From Anaerolineaceae bacterium (lineage in GTDB: Bacteria; Chloroflexota; Anaerolineae; Anaerolineales; Anaerolineaceae): a DNA stretch of 8,396 bases. Position 1 is the first letter of the stretch, and every line of letters begins with the position of its first letter. Location: assembly GCA_028714615.1 (NCBI GenBank), contig JAQTMA010000180.1, forward strand, positions 1-8,396, given 5' to 3'. This document shows, one piece after another, positions 1 to 7,636 of this stretch. A program made the position numbers and the translations under genes. The notes under the pieces were generated by a model. The model worked only from the letters and a program-made list of their open reading frames with translations. It searched no databases and was not told the origin of the DNA.

Positions 1-2408
1 GCCTTGCTGAATTCTTCCGCCTCTGCCAGGGTCAAATCGGTGGCGCGGCTGAGACCAAAGGAGCTCATGCCGTAAATCAAACCGAAGTTGATGCTCTTCG
101 CCTTGCGACGTTGGTCTTTAGTAACCACCTCGATCGGGATGTTATAGATTGCGGCGGCGGTGGCGGCATGAATATCTTGTCCGGCGGTGAAAGCCGCCAG
201 CATGGCTTCGTCGCCCGACATAGCAGCCACCAGGCGCAGCTCGATCTGGGAATAATCCACCGATAGCAGCACCTGACCTGGCCCAGACACAAACCCCAGG
301 CGGACGCGCCGGCCTAACTCGGTGCGGGTGGGGATGTTCTGCAGATTTGGATCGGAAGAAGCCAGGCGCCCGGTGACCGAACCGGTCTGGTTGTAAGAGG
401 TATGAATGCGGCCGGTAGCGGGGTTAACTTCCAGGGGCAGCGCGTCGACATAGGTGGATTTGAGCTTCGAAAGCTCGCGATACTCCAGGATCATGTCTAC
501 CACAGGGTGCTGTCCGCGCAGCTCTTCCAACACGTCGGCTGAGGTCGAGAAATGCCCACTAACGGTCTTCTTCCTGCGGTCCGGCGGCTCCAGGCGGAGG
601 CGCTCGAAAAGCACCACCGAGAGCTGCTGGGTCGAGTTCAAATTGAAGGAACCTCCCACCGCGCTGTAGATGGTTAGCTCGATCTCCGCCATGCGCTTGC
701 GCAGCTCCTCGGCCATTTTCTGGAAGAAAGGCACGTCCACGGCAATGCCGGTCATTTCCACGTCGGCCAGCACGCCCACCAACGGCATCTCCACCTCGTC
801 CATCAACCGAGAGCAGTTCTGTGTACCCATCTCCTTAGAAAGGACGGGCATCAATCGCAGCGTCGTTTCTGCATCATCGGCGGCATAAGCGGCTGCCGCA
901 GCGATGGGCACTTCAGCCATGGAAACCTGGTTTTTACCTTTTCCGATCAGATCTTCGATGTGTGTCATTTCACGGTCGAGGCGAATCCAGGCCAGGTTCT
1001 TCAACCCCAGGTTATGGGAAGCCGGGTTGATCAACCATTCAGCAATCATCGTGTCAAAGGAAAGCGGGTGGACGCGCAAGCCATTGCGGGCCAAGACGAT
1101 ATAATCGTACTTCAAGTTATGCCCAAGCTTAGGGATGAGTGCATCCGTCAGAGGGCCGCGTAAAGCCTCGATGACCGCTGGGATAGCGAGTTGCTCGCCG
1201 TCCCCCGCCCGGTGACCGACCGGGATGTAATAGCCTTCGCCTGCCTGCACTGCAAGCGAAATGCCGACCAGCTCCGCCCGCATCGGGTCTGTGGAGGTTG
1301 TTTCCGTATCGAACGAGATAGCCGGAGCGGTAGAGAGTTTTTGATTGAGCTCGTGCAAGGCAGCGGGGGTATCGATTACCTTGACTTCGATGCGGGAAGG
1401 CGCCGGGATCGACTCGCCGATGACGCGCACTTCTTCGCCGAATAAGGAGAGCTGCTGGGAGGCCGGTTTCACGATAGGAATCACAGGATTGGCCGGAGCG
1501 GATACAGCTACGCCGGGCAGGGTTTTGTTCAGCTCGTTTAGTCGGGTGACCAATGAGCGGAACTCGAGCTCACGGAAGAGGGCTTCCACGGTGAGCGGAT
1601 CATAATGGCCCATCTCGGCTTTGTGGATGTCCAGTTGGATGGGTACGTCAGTGTGGATACGGGCCAGGTCGCGGCTGAGGTAAGCTGAATCGCGCCCGGC
1701 TTCCAGACGGGAACTAACCCGGTTGGGCAGCTCCTGGATATGTGTATAAATATCGTCCAGGGTGGGGTAAGTGCTCAGCAGGGAAACGGCGGTTTTCTCG
1801 CCGATGCCGTTCACCCCGGGGATATTGTCGGAAGTGTCGCCCACCAGGGCTTTGTAGTCCACGACTTGCTCGGGTTTTACCCCCAGGTGTTTGACCACAT
1901 CCTCAGGTAAGTAGTCTTTGGCTTCGCTCAGCTTGCTCCCAGCCAGGTTGACAATGATGCGATCGGTCACCAACTGCAGCAGGTCGCGGTCTCCGGTGAT
2001 AATCTTGACGCCCATGCCGGCTTCGACTGCCTGGTGGGCGATGCTGCCGAGCACGTCGTCGGCCTCGTAGCCTTCAACCTCCAGGCGGGGGATGTTGAAA
2101 GCATCTACCAGTTGGCGGATGCGCTCGACCTGCTGGCGCAGGTCGTCTGGCATCTTGGCGCGGGTAGCCTTATATTCAGGGAAGATTTGGTCGCGGAAAG
2201 TGCGGCCGGTATCGAAGGCGACAGCCAGGTACTCGGGTTTTTCCTGTTCCAGCATACGCATGAGCACGCTGGCGAAACCGTAGATGCCGGCGGTCGGTTC
2301 GCCGGAAGCGGTGCGCCAGCGATCTCCCGTTGGGTTAGCAGCGGTCAGGGCGAAGTAGGTGCGGTAGGCCAGGGCATGGCCGTCGATCAGGTAAAGAGTC
2401 GGGGGCAT
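1..2408 (-). CDS. polA: DNA polymerase I, 3' end cut off by the window edge
   Basis: This gene encodes the repair and Okazaki-fragment-processing DNA polymerase; 802 codons are visible and the frame stays open to the window edge. The start MPPTLYLIDGHALAYR matches the family N-terminus. The 5' nuclease domain (about residues 1-290) shows the D9 motif, EADD, GDRD and GDTSDNIPGVNGIG. The 3'-5' exonuclease domain (about 345-525) keeps every residue expected for proofreading by comparison with the E. coli enzyme: D367 and E369 (FDTET), D435 (NLKYD), and Y508 and D512 (YAADD). The polymerase domain shows motif A, DYSQIELRL, at 718-726, and motif B with K771, F775 and Y779. Family proteins are usually about 900-930 residues, so roughly the last 110-130, including motif C (HDE), lie outside. 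It is transcribed divergently from the dehydrogenase operon. No strong Shine-Dalgarno sequence precedes the ATG. Confidence 0.96.
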   Translation of the reverse strand, partial: MPPTLYLIDGHALAYRTYFALTAANPTGDRWRTASGEPTAGIYGFASVLMRMLEQEKPEYLAVAFDTGRTFRDQIFPEYKATRAKMPDDLRQQVERIRQLVDAFNIPRLEVEGYEADDVLGSIAHQAVEAGMGVKIITGDRDLLQLVTDRIIVNLAGSKLSEAKDYLPEDVVKHLGVKPEQVVDYKALVGDTSDNIPGVNGIGEKTAVSLLSTYPTLDDIYTHIQELPNRVSSRLEAGRDSAYLSRDLARIHTDVPIQLDIHKAEMGHYDPLTVEALFRELEFRSLVTRLNELNKTLPGVAVSAPANPVIPIVKPASQQLSLFGEEVRVIGESIPAPSRIEVKVIDTPAALHELNQKLSTAPAISFDTETTSTDPMRAELVGISLAVQAGEGYYIPVGHRAGDGEQLAIPAVIEALRGPLTDALIPKLGHNLKYDYIVLARNGLRVHPLSFDTMIAEWLINPASHNLGLKNLAWIRLDREMTHIEDLIGKGKNQVSMAEVPIAAAAAYAADDAETTLRLMPVLSKEMGTQNCSRLMDEVEMPLVGVLADVEMTGIAVDVPFFQKMAEELRKRMAEIELTIYSAVGGSFNLNSTQQLSVVLFERLRLEPPDRRKKTVSGHFSTSADVLEELRGQHPVVDMILEYRELSKLKSTYVDALPLEVNPATGRIHTSYNQTGSVTGRLASSDPNLQNIPTRTELGRRVRLGFVSGPGQVLLSVDYSQIELRLVAAMSGDEAMLAAFTAGQDIHAATAAAIYNIPIEVVTKDQRRKAKSINFGLIYGMSSFGLSRATDLTLAEAEEFSK

Positions 2409-2448
2409 TGTATGTGTAAATTGCAGAATTCAGATCGTTCCTGATTAA

Positions 2449-2477
2449 ATTATAGTCCTTGCATTTGAAATCAACAA
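2449..2477 (-). promoter_or_regulatory. Probable sigma70-type promoter of polA
   Basis: Read on the minus strand, a perfect TATAAT -10 box (2449-2454) lies 17 bases downstream of TTGTTG (2472-2477, 3 of 6 matches to the -35 consensus). Transcription would begin near 2442, giving a leader of roughly 34 bases before the polA ATG at 2408. The spacing and the perfect -10 box are seen in the sequence; promoter activity is inferred. Confidence 0.55.
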
Positions 2478-2481
2478 ATGC
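2461..2481. repeat. Short inverted repeat overlapping the polA promoter, possible operator
   Basis: GCATTTG (2461-2467) and CAAATGC (2475-2481) form a perfect 7-bp inverted repeat around a 7-base AT-rich centre. It covers the predicted -35 box and most of the spacer of the polA promoter, which is where a dimeric repressor could sit. It could also be a small cruciform or chance symmetry. No regulator gene is visible in the window. Confidence 0.35.
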
Positions 2482-2512
2482 CGGATATTTCTATCTGATT
2501 TAGGAGTCTATC

Positions 2513-2569
2513 ATGTCGTTGGCTGTGAAGCAAGCTGATTTCAGTGTTGCGGTGGGGGGGAGCTTATGA
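2513..2569 (+). CDS. Possible 18-codon small ORF upstream of the dehydrogenase operon
   Basis: An ATG at 2513 opens a frame encoding MSLAVKQADFSVAVGGSL and stopping at TGA (2567-2569). TAGGAG at 2501-2506 sits 6 bases before the ATG, a better-placed Shine-Dalgarno sequence than that of the following E1 alpha gene. Val and Leu make up 5 of 18 residues but are not in a run, so classical branched-chain attenuation is not clearly indicated. There is no signal peptide or recognisable family. It would be translated only if transcription starts upstream of about 2500, whereas the best operon promoter candidate overlaps its 3' half. It may be a leader peptide, a small protein or a chance ORF. Confidence 0.3.
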   Translation: MSLAVKQADFSVAVGGSL

Positions 2570-2575
2570 TACACT
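2547..2575 (+). promoter_or_regulatory. Weak promoter candidate for the dehydrogenase operon
   Basis: TTGCGG (2547-2552) and TACACT (2570-2575) are separated by 17 bases, with 3 of 6 and 4 of 6 matches to the sigma70 boxes. An overlapping TATGAT (2565-2570) is a better -10 match but has no good -35 box at the right distance. Either would start transcription about 45-50 bases before the E1 alpha ATG. Another sigma factor or a promoter further upstream is equally possible. Confidence 0.3.
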
Positions 2576-2627
2576 AACATGGTAAATTAAGTCCTAAAAT
2601 GGCGATCGGGGTGAAAAGGACACAACT

Positions 2628-3677
2628 ATGGATGCAACCGACGATCCGTTAGCCAAAACTCGCGCGATAAAACCAAAGAATCCAAAATTACGAGCAGATC
2701 TCTCCGCGGATACTCGCCTGGAGATGTTCTGGCTGATGATGTTGGCCCGGCGAACGGATGAACGCGCCTGGGCGCTGCATCGCCAGGGGAAGATCGCTTT
2801 TCACATCTCCGCCATCGGGCAGGAGGCTGCCCAGGTGGGTGCGGCCTTCGCCATCAACCGCGGCTTGGATTGGGTGGCGCCGTACTACCGCGATCTGGCG
2901 TTGATGCTGGCTATGGGGATGACCCCCACGGAATTTTTCATGGGGCTCTTTGGAAAGCGAGATGAACCAAATTCCGGGGGGCGGCAAATGCCCAGCCATT
3001 GGGGATTGAAGCGAGCCAATGTGATCAGTCACTCATCGCCGGTGGCTACCCAGGCGCCGCATGCCGCCGGGATCGGCCTGGCGATCAAGCTGCGCCATGA
3101 GGACAAAATCGTGCTGACCACCATCGGTGAGGGATCGACCTCGCAAGGAGAATGGTACGAGGCGGTCAACTTTGCTGCGATACACGCCCTGCCGGTGATT
3201 TTCCTGGTACAGAATAACCAGTACGCGATATCAGAACGCGTGGATAAACAGATGAATATCAAAAGCGTGGCTGATAAAGCTTGCGGCCTGGGCCTGGTAG
3301 GGGTGAGCGTGGATGGGACCGATATCTACGAAGTTTACCGGGTGGTGAAAGAGGCTGTGGAACGCGGGCGTACCGGTGTTGGTCCTACCGTGGTCGAGGC
3401 CAGGACCTACCGCATCACGCCGCATTCCTCCGATGACGATGACCGCTCCTACCGCAGCCGTGAAGAAGTCGAGGAGCACAAGAAGCGGGACCCGCTGATC
3501 GTGGCGCGTGAAATCCTTGAAAAAGATGGGAGCCTGAAACCTGGGCAGTCCGAGGAGATGGACGCCCGCGCCCGCAGCCTAGTTGACGAGGCGGTCAAAG
3601 ACGCAGAGGCGGCTCCATTGCCTGCGCCTGAAGAAGGTATGCACCCGGTATACGCTGAGGAGGCGCCGCATGACTGA
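2628..3677 (+). CDS. bkdAA: 2-oxoacid dehydrogenase E1 component, alpha subunit (branched-chain type likely)
   Basis: This is the ThDP-binding alpha subunit (349 residues) of the cytoplasmic alpha2beta2 decarboxylase that removes CO2 from a 2-oxoacid and passes the acyl group to the lipoyl arm of E2. YYRDL (86-90) and GRQMPSH (118-124) are followed by SSPVATQ (136-142) and the ThDP/Mg motif, GEG at 167-169 with NN at 196-197. HSSDDDDRSYRS (266-277) matches the loop that is phosphorylated in mitochondrial branched-chain E1. GRQMP, SSPxATQ and GEG instead of GDG resemble branched-chain rather than classical pyruvate E1, but substrate cannot be settled from motifs. The ATG at 2628 is preceded by AAAAGGA at 2614-2620; upstream in frame a stop at 2595-2597 is reached with no other start. 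The tail from about 325 is rich in Ala, Pro and Glu. It overlaps the E1 beta gene by 8 bases. Confidence 0.9.
   Translation: MDATDDPLAKTRAIKPKNPKLRADLSADTRLEMFWLMMLARRTDERAWALHRQGKIAFHISAIGQEAAQVGAAFAINRGLDWVAPYYRDLALMLAMGMTPTEFFMGLFGKRDEPNSGGRQMPSHWGLKRANVISHSSPVATQAPHAAGIGLAIKLRHEDKIVLTTIGEGSTSQGEWYEAVNFAAIHALPVIFLVQNNQYAISERVDKQMNIKSVADKACGLGLVGVSVDGTDIYEVYRVVKEAVERGRTGVGPTVVEARTYRITPHSSDDDDRSYRSREEVEEHKKRDPLIVAREILEKDGSLKPGQSEEMDARARSLVDEAVKDAEAAPLPAPEEGMHPVYAEEAPHD
3657..3663 (+). promoter_or_regulatory. Ribosome binding site fixing the E1 beta start
   Basis: GAGGAGG lies 6 bases before the ATG at 3670, inside the end of the E1 alpha gene. It selects 3670 over the in-frame ATG at 3583, whose extra 29 residues are Arg-rich, unlike the family N-terminus, and overlap the E1 alpha tail by 95 bases. 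Confidence 0.8.
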
Positions 3678-4653
3678 GATGACCCTGATTGAGGCCATCC
3701 GCCAGGGGCTGGATGAAGAACTCGGGCATGACCCGAATACGTTCATCCTGGGGGAGGATGTTGGCGCGCGCGGGGGGGTCTTCCGCGCCACCCAGGGATT
3801 GTTTGAAAAATACGGTGCAGACCGGGTGATTGACTCGCCCCTGGCGGAAGCTATCATTGCTGGAGTAGGCGTGGGGGCGGCGCTCTACGGTATGCACCCC
3901 ATTTGTGAGATCCAATTTGCCGATTTCATTCATCCGGCCATCAACCAGATCATTAATGAAGCTGCCAAGATGTGCTACCGCTCGAACGGGCAGTGGACAG
4001 TCCCGCTGACCATCCGCGCCCCATACGGCGGGGGGATCGGCGGCGGACTGTACCACTCACAGAGCCTGGAAGCGCTCTTTGCGCATGTGCCGGGATTGAA
4101 GGTGGTCATTCCATCCAATCCCTATGACGCCAAGGGGCTGCTGAAATCAGCCGTGCGCGATCCGAACCCGGTGCTGTACTTCGAGCCCAAGAAAGGCTAC
4201 CGCCTGATCAAGGGCGAAGTGCCGGAAGATGATTACACCGTTCCCATTGGCCCGGCCAAAGTGACCCGCGCAGGGCAGGACCTGACGGTCTATGCTTACG
4301 GGATGATGCATTACTACACCCTACAGGCCGCAGAGAAAGTGGCCGGCGAGGGCATCGACGTGGAGGTCGTGGATCTGCGCACAATTTACCCGGTCGACCG
4401 CGAGGCGATCCTGTATTCGGTGCGCAAAACCGGCAAAGCCCTGATTGTTTACGAGGACAACCTGACCGGGGGATATGGCGCGGAGGTGGCGGCCATTATC
4501 GCCGAGTATGCCTTCACTGACCTGGACGCGCCAGTGCGCCGCCTGGCCGGGCCGGACGTGCCGTCCGTTCCTTATAGCCACCCGATGCAAGACTGGTTCA
4601 TGCTCAACCCGGACAAAATCGCGGACGCCATCCGGGATCTGGCGAAGTACTAA
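3670..4653 (+). CDS. bkdAB: 2-oxoacid dehydrogenase E1 component, beta subunit (branched-chain type likely)
   Basis: This is the partner of the preceding alpha subunit; together they form the ThDP-dependent decarboxylase and reductive acyltransferase. The protein has 327 residues, the usual length for the family. GED at 28-30 carries the glutamate that activates the ThDP aminopyrimidine ring, EIQFADF (80-86) and NEAAKMCYRSNG (96-107) are core motifs, and LYHSQS (127-132) holds the conserved active-site histidine H129. The C-terminal transketolase-like domain (about 200-327) ends with the typical PYSHPMQDWF segment. EIQFAD, YRS, LYHSQS and FEPKKGYR read more like branched-chain E1 beta than pyruvate E1 beta; substrate remains an inference. 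The stop of E1 alpha lies inside its first codons (shared ATGACTGA), so the two are probably translationally coupled, which suits their 1:1 assembly. A second ATG at 3679 is a weaker alternative start. Confidence 0.91.
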   Translation: MTEMTLIEAIRQGLDEELGHDPNTFILGEDVGARGGVFRATQGLFEKYGADRVIDSPLAEAIIAGVGVGAALYGMHPICEIQFADFIHPAINQIINEAAKMCYRSNGQWTVPLTIRAPYGGGIGGGLYHSQSLEALFAHVPGLKVVIPSNPYDAKGLLKSAVRDPNPVLYFEPKKGYRLIKGEVPEDDYTVPIGPAKVTRAGQDLTVYAYGMMHYYTLQAAEKVAGEGIDVEVVDLRTIYPVDREAILYSVRKTGKALIVYEDNLTGGYGAEVAAIIAEYAFTDLDAPVRRLAGPDVPSVPYSHPMQDWFMLNPDKIADAIRDLAKY

Positions 4654-4654
4654 A

Positions 4655-4765
4655 AACCTTTAACACAGAGGACACAGAGAAGAGCAAGGAGGACACAGAG
4701 AAAATTCCAAATTACTCCTCTGTGTACTTGGTTCTTAACCTCTGCGCTCTCTGTGTTAAAAGGTT
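4655..4765. repeat. Inverted-repeat element made of ACACAGAG octamers, between E1 beta and E2
   Basis: The element fills almost the whole gap between the two genes. Its outer arms are AACCTTTAACACAGAG (4655-4670) and CTCTGTGTTAAAAGGTT (4749-4765), complementary except for one bulged base. The inner arms ACACAGAG (4693-4700) and CTCTGTGT (4718-4725) enclose a 17-base loop. The octamer occurs three times on the left (4663, 4672 and 4693) and its complement twice on the right (4718 and 4749), with a decayed copy at 4740-4747, so several alternative pairings are possible. There is no ORF, and I see no clear target-site duplication. From memory, AC/AG-rich repeats of this kind occur in many copies between genes in various bacteria, so this is probably one member of a dispersed REP- or MITE-like family. 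It has no U tract typical of a terminator, and the operon continues across it. Confidence 0.85.
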
Positions 4766-4768
4766 CCT

Positions 4769-4773
4769 GGAGG
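4769..4773 (+). promoter_or_regulatory. Ribosome binding site fixing the E2 start
   Basis: GGAGG lies 6 bases before the ATG at 4780 and selects it over an in-frame GTG at 4753 that falls inside the repeat arm. Only 3 bases separate this site from the end of the repeat, so a folded repeat could influence ribosome access to E2. Confidence 0.8.
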
Positions 4774-4779
4774 ATCAAG

Positions 4780-6174
4780 ATGCCCACAAAAGTCATCATG
4801 CCCCAACTGGGGGAATCGGTTGTCGAAGGGACGGTCACCAAATGGCTGCGCAAGGAAGGCGAGCAGATCGCTGAGTTGGAGTCTCTGCTGGAGATCACCA
4901 CGGATAAGGTAGATACGGAAATCCCCAGCCCGGCGGGGGGTACTATCCTGAATATCCTCGTCCCGGAAGGCGCCACCGTGCGAGCAGGAACCACCCTGGC
5001 CTGGATCGGCCAGCAGGGAGAGGAATACCCCGGTGGAAACGGTCAGGGCGCCGTGAGCGGGCATGCGGCGGCTCAACCTGCAATGGGCGCTAAGATCAGC
5101 GAGACCGGTCCGGTTGCACACGGCGCGGCGGTAAGCCGTACCCAGGAGCTCGGCTTCATCTCTCCGGTAGTAGCCCGCCTGGCCCACGAGAAGAATGTTG
5201 ACTTAAACCAGGTGCAGGGCACCGGCGCGAACGGTCGCATCACCAAGCAAGACGTTCTGGCATTCCTCGAGCATTCGAAAAGTATTCCCACATCTCCAGA
5301 GTTGCAGGCCTGGGAGATCCCGGCCGACGGGGACTTGTTCCGGCCGACCGAAATGGTCTTCGGGAAAAAGGAGGAGCAACCAGTGCGCCAGGCGCTTCCT
5401 CAAGAGCAGCCTGCCCCGGCAGCTCAACCTACTCCCATACCGCCTGCTGCACCCGCATCGGCGCAGATGCAGGCGATGCAAGCAGCGCAGGCCCTCCCCG
5501 GGGAGTTGCTGCCTCTCAGCCCGGTGCGAAAATTGATCGCAGAACGCATGGTGGCGAGCAAGAACACCGCTCCTCACGTGACAACCATGATGGAAGCCGA
5601 CCTGAACAAAGTGGTGGCGCACCGTGAGGCCAACCTGATGGTCTTCGAGCGCGATGGCGCCAACCTGACCTATACAGCCTATTTCATTGCCGCCGCGGTG
5701 GCTGCTTTGAAGGCTTACCCCTTGGTTAACTCTTCCTGGACCGATCAGGGCATCCGGCTCCAACAGGCAATCAATATCGGCATGGCTGTCTCGATGGGCG
5801 ATGAAGGCCTGATTGTGCCCGTGATCAAAGCGGCGGACAGCCTTTCGCTGCTCGGGGTGGCCCGGGCGGTGAACGACCTGGCTGCGCGGGCTCGCACGCA
5901 CCGATTGCAGCCGGAGGAGGTCAAAGGCGGCACCTTCACCATTACCAACCACGGTATCTCAGGATCTCTTTTTGCTACACCAATCATCAACCAGCCCCAG
6001 TGCGCCATTTTGGGGGTCGGTGCGATCCAGAAGCGCGTGGTGGTGATCAACGACGCCATCGCCATCCGCCCAATGGCCTACCTGTCGCTGACCTTCGATC
6101 ACCGCATCCTGGATGGAGCGTCAGGGGATCGATTCCTGGCCAAAGTCGTCGAGACCCTGCAGAATTGGGTATAA
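4780..6174 (+). CDS. bkdB: Dihydrolipoamide acyltransferase (E2) of the 2-oxoacid dehydrogenase complex
   Basis: This is the structural core of the complex: it receives the acyl group from E1 on a swinging lipoyl arm and transfers it to CoA. The protein has 464 residues, with one lipoyl domain (about 1-78, lipoylated K43 in TDKVD), a Gly/Ala linker, a peripheral subunit-binding domain (about 128-165, [10 protein letters not shown] to [12 protein letters not shown]) that docks E1 or E3, and a Pro/Ala/Gln-rich flexible linker (about 166-250). The C-terminal catalytic domain (about 250-464) ends with HRILDG, giving catalytic H441 and D445, after [18 protein letters not shown]. The start [17 protein letters not shown] is the standard lipoyl-domain N-terminus. 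The acyl specificity cannot be read directly; the branched-chain label comes from the E1 neighbours. The 126-base gap before it, mostly the octamer repeat, is the only sizeable break among the four complex genes. Confidence 0.93.
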   Translation: MPTKVIMPQLGESVVEGTVTKWLRKEGEQIAELESLLEITTDKVDTEIPSPAGGTILNILVPEGATVRAGTTLAWIGQQGEEYPGGNGQGAVSGHAAAQPAMGAKISETGPVAHGAAVSRTQELGFISPVVARLAHEKNVDLNQVQGTGANGRITKQDVLAFLEHSKSIPTSPELQAWEIPADGDLFRPTEMVFGKKEEQPVRQALPQEQPAPAAQPTPIPPAAPASAQMQAMQAAQALPGELLPLSPVRKLIAERMVASKNTAPHVTTMMEADLNKVVAHREANLMVFERDGANLTYTAYFIAAAVAALKAYPLVNSSWTDQGIRLQQAINIGMAVSMGDEGLIVPVIKAADSLSLLGVARAVNDLAARARTHRLQPEEVKGGTFTITNHGISGSLFATPIINQPQCAILGVGAIQKRVVVINDAIAIRPMAYLSLTFDHRILDGASGDRFLAKVVETLQNWV

Positions 6175-6202
6175 TCAATCACAATATCATCATTTTCTCA
6201 TC

Positions 6203-6208
6203 GAGAGG
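6203..6208 (+). promoter_or_regulatory. Ribosome binding site fixing the E3 start
   Basis: GAGAGG lies 6 bases before the ATG at 6215. It supports that start over the in-frame ATG at 6113, which would place 34 extra residues inside the E2 gene and ahead of the FAD-binding strand. Confidence 0.7.
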
Positions 6209-6214
6209 GGTTTT

Positions 6215-7612
6215 ATGGAAGAATACGATGTCGTCGTGATCGGGGCTGGCCCTGGCGGGTACGTGGGCGCCATCCGGGCTGCACAACTTGGCTTGAAGAC
6301 CGCCATCATCGATAAACAGTGGCTGGGTGGGGTGTGCTTGAATGTCGGCTGCATTCCCTCCAAGGCGCTGCTCAAAAATGCCGAAGTGGCCCGTACCCTG
6401 CGTGAACACGGCAAAGAATTCGGCTTCACCTTTGATAATTTGAACCTGGATTACAGCGTTGCCGTTAAACGCAGCCGGCAGGTTTCGGACCGGCTGACCA
6501 AGGGCGTTGGTTTCTTGATGCGCAAGAACAAGATCGACGTGCATATGGGAACGGCCGTGTTCAAAGACGCCCACACCCTGACGGTCACGCTCAAGGATGG
6601 CAAAGCCATCGACCTTGGCGCCAAGAATACCATCATCGCGACCGGAGCGAATGCCGCGATGATCCCTGGAGTGAACGCCGATGGGGAAAAGGTGGTTACT
6701 TATTTGGAAGCCATCCTGCAAACCAAGATGCCCCAATCGGTGGTGATCATCGGCGCAGGCGCCATTGGGATGGAGTTTGCTACGGTGTGGGCATCTTATG
6801 GCGCCCAGGTTACGATCGTTGAAATGCTGCCGCGTGTTCTACCGCTGGAAGACGAGGAGATCAGCGCGGAGCTAGCCAAACAGTTTACCCGGCGCGGCAT
6901 CCAGATAATGACCGGAACGCGCGTGCAGGCGGTCGAAATGACCGACGCCGGGGTAAGGGTGAAGGTCTCAAATGAAGCCGGGGAGAAGACCCTGGAAGCT
7001 GAGCAAGCGTTGGTAGCCATCGGCTTCAAGCCCAATTCGGCCAACCTGGGCCTGGAACAGGTTGGCGTCAAGCTGAATCAACGCGGATTTGTCGAAATCG
7101 ACGAGCGCATGGCTACCAGTGTACCCGGCGTCTATGCCATCGGCGACGTGACCGGCAGGCTGCTTCTGGCGCACGTGGCTTCTGCGCAGGGCATCATCGC
7201 CGCCGAGAATATCGCCGGCGCCGAGACGATCAAGCTGGATTACGTCATGATGCCGCGCGCCACATTCTGCCATCCGCAAGTAGCGTCCTTCGGCCTGACC
7301 GAGGCGCAAGCCCGTGAAAAAGGTCAGGAGATCAAGATCGGGCGCTTCCCCTTCCAGGCCAATGGCAAAGCCCTGGGGATGGGGGAAGGGGTGGGCTTTA
7401 TCAAGCTCATCACCGACGCGCACTACGGAGAGATCCTGGGTGCGCACCTGATCGGTCCGGAGGTCTCTGAGCTGCTACCCGAGCTGACCCTGGCGCAAAT
7501 GATGGAACTGACCCCCAACGAGATTGCCCGCAACGTCCATACACACCCCACGTTGGCCGAGGTGATCATGGAAGCCGCGCACGATGCCGAAGGGCATCCG
7601 ATATCGATCTAG
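6215..7612 (+). CDS. lpdA: Dihydrolipoyl dehydrogenase (E3)
   Basis: This flavoprotein reoxidises the dihydrolipoyl group of E2 with FAD and a redox disulfide and passes the electrons to NAD+. The protein has 465 residues, the usual length. The N-terminal FAD motif is GAGPGG (10-15), and the redox pair C41/C46 lies in [13 protein letters not shown]. The NAD-binding motif GAGAIG is at 180-185, the second FAD motif is AIGDV with D311, and the C-terminal dimer interface holds the catalytic dyad H444 and E449 in HTHPTLAE. This CxxxxC and C-terminal HP arrangement separates it from mercuric and glutathione reductases. It starts 40 bases after E2, is probably cotranscribed with it, and may also serve other lipoyl complexes or the glycine cleavage system elsewhere in the genome. 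Confidence 0.96.
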   Translation: MEEYDVVVIGAGPGGYVGAIRAAQLGLKTAIIDKQWLGGVCLNVGCIPSKALLKNAEVARTLREHGKEFGFTFDNLNLDYSVAVKRSRQVSDRLTKGVGFLMRKNKIDVHMGTAVFKDAHTLTVTLKDGKAIDLGAKNTIIATGANAAMIPGVNADGEKVVTYLEAILQTKMPQSVVIIGAGAIGMEFATVWASYGAQVTIVEMLPRVLPLEDEEISAELAKQFTRRGIQIMTGTRVQAVEMTDAGVRVKVSNEAGEKTLEAEQALVAIGFKPNSANLGLEQVGVKLNQRGFVEIDERMATSVPGVYAIGDVTGRLLLAHVASAQGIIAAENIAGAETIKLDYVMMPRATFCHPQVASFGLTEAQAREKGQEIKIGRFPFQANGKALGMGEGVGFIKLITDAHYGEILGAHLIGPEVSELLPELTLAQMMELTPNEIARNVHTHPTLAEVIMEAAHDAEGHPISI

Positions 7613-7636
7613 ACGCACCGGCAGCCAACCAACCTT

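Noticed and set aside
2034..2444. A 136-codon plus-strand open frame over the start of polA
   Set aside because: The minus-strand polA frame here encodes the conserved 5' nuclease motifs; the plus-strand product has no recognisable feature and is a shadow.
2591..2621. GTCCT and AGGAC pairing that could cover the E1 alpha ribosome binding site
   Set aside because: The stem is only 5 bp with a 21-base loop and does not extend at either end; this is too weak to report as a regulatory structure.
3583..3669. N-terminal extension of E1 beta from the ATG at 3583
   Set aside because: The added residues are Arg-rich out-of-frame reading of the E1 alpha tail; GAGGAGG marks the start at 3670.
4655..4765. 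The repeated ACACAGAG units as a CRISPR array or an intrinsic terminator
   Set aside because: The units are 8 bases long, in both orientations and unevenly spaced, with no spacers of constant length. There is no U-rich tract after a GC-rich stem, and the downstream gene belongs to the same complex.
5203..5952. A 249-codon open frame on the minus strand opposite E2
   Set aside because: It lies wholly across from the E2 reading frame, whose lipoyl, subunit-binding and catalytic motifs are unmistakable. The antisense product is rich in His, Arg and Gly with no family features, as expected from the complement of GC-rich coding DNA.
6113..6214. N-terminal extension of E3 from the ATG at 6113
   Set aside because: It would overlap the conserved end of E2 and place 34 unrelated residues before the FAD-binding strand; the ATG at 6215 has a proper ribosome binding site and matches the family start.
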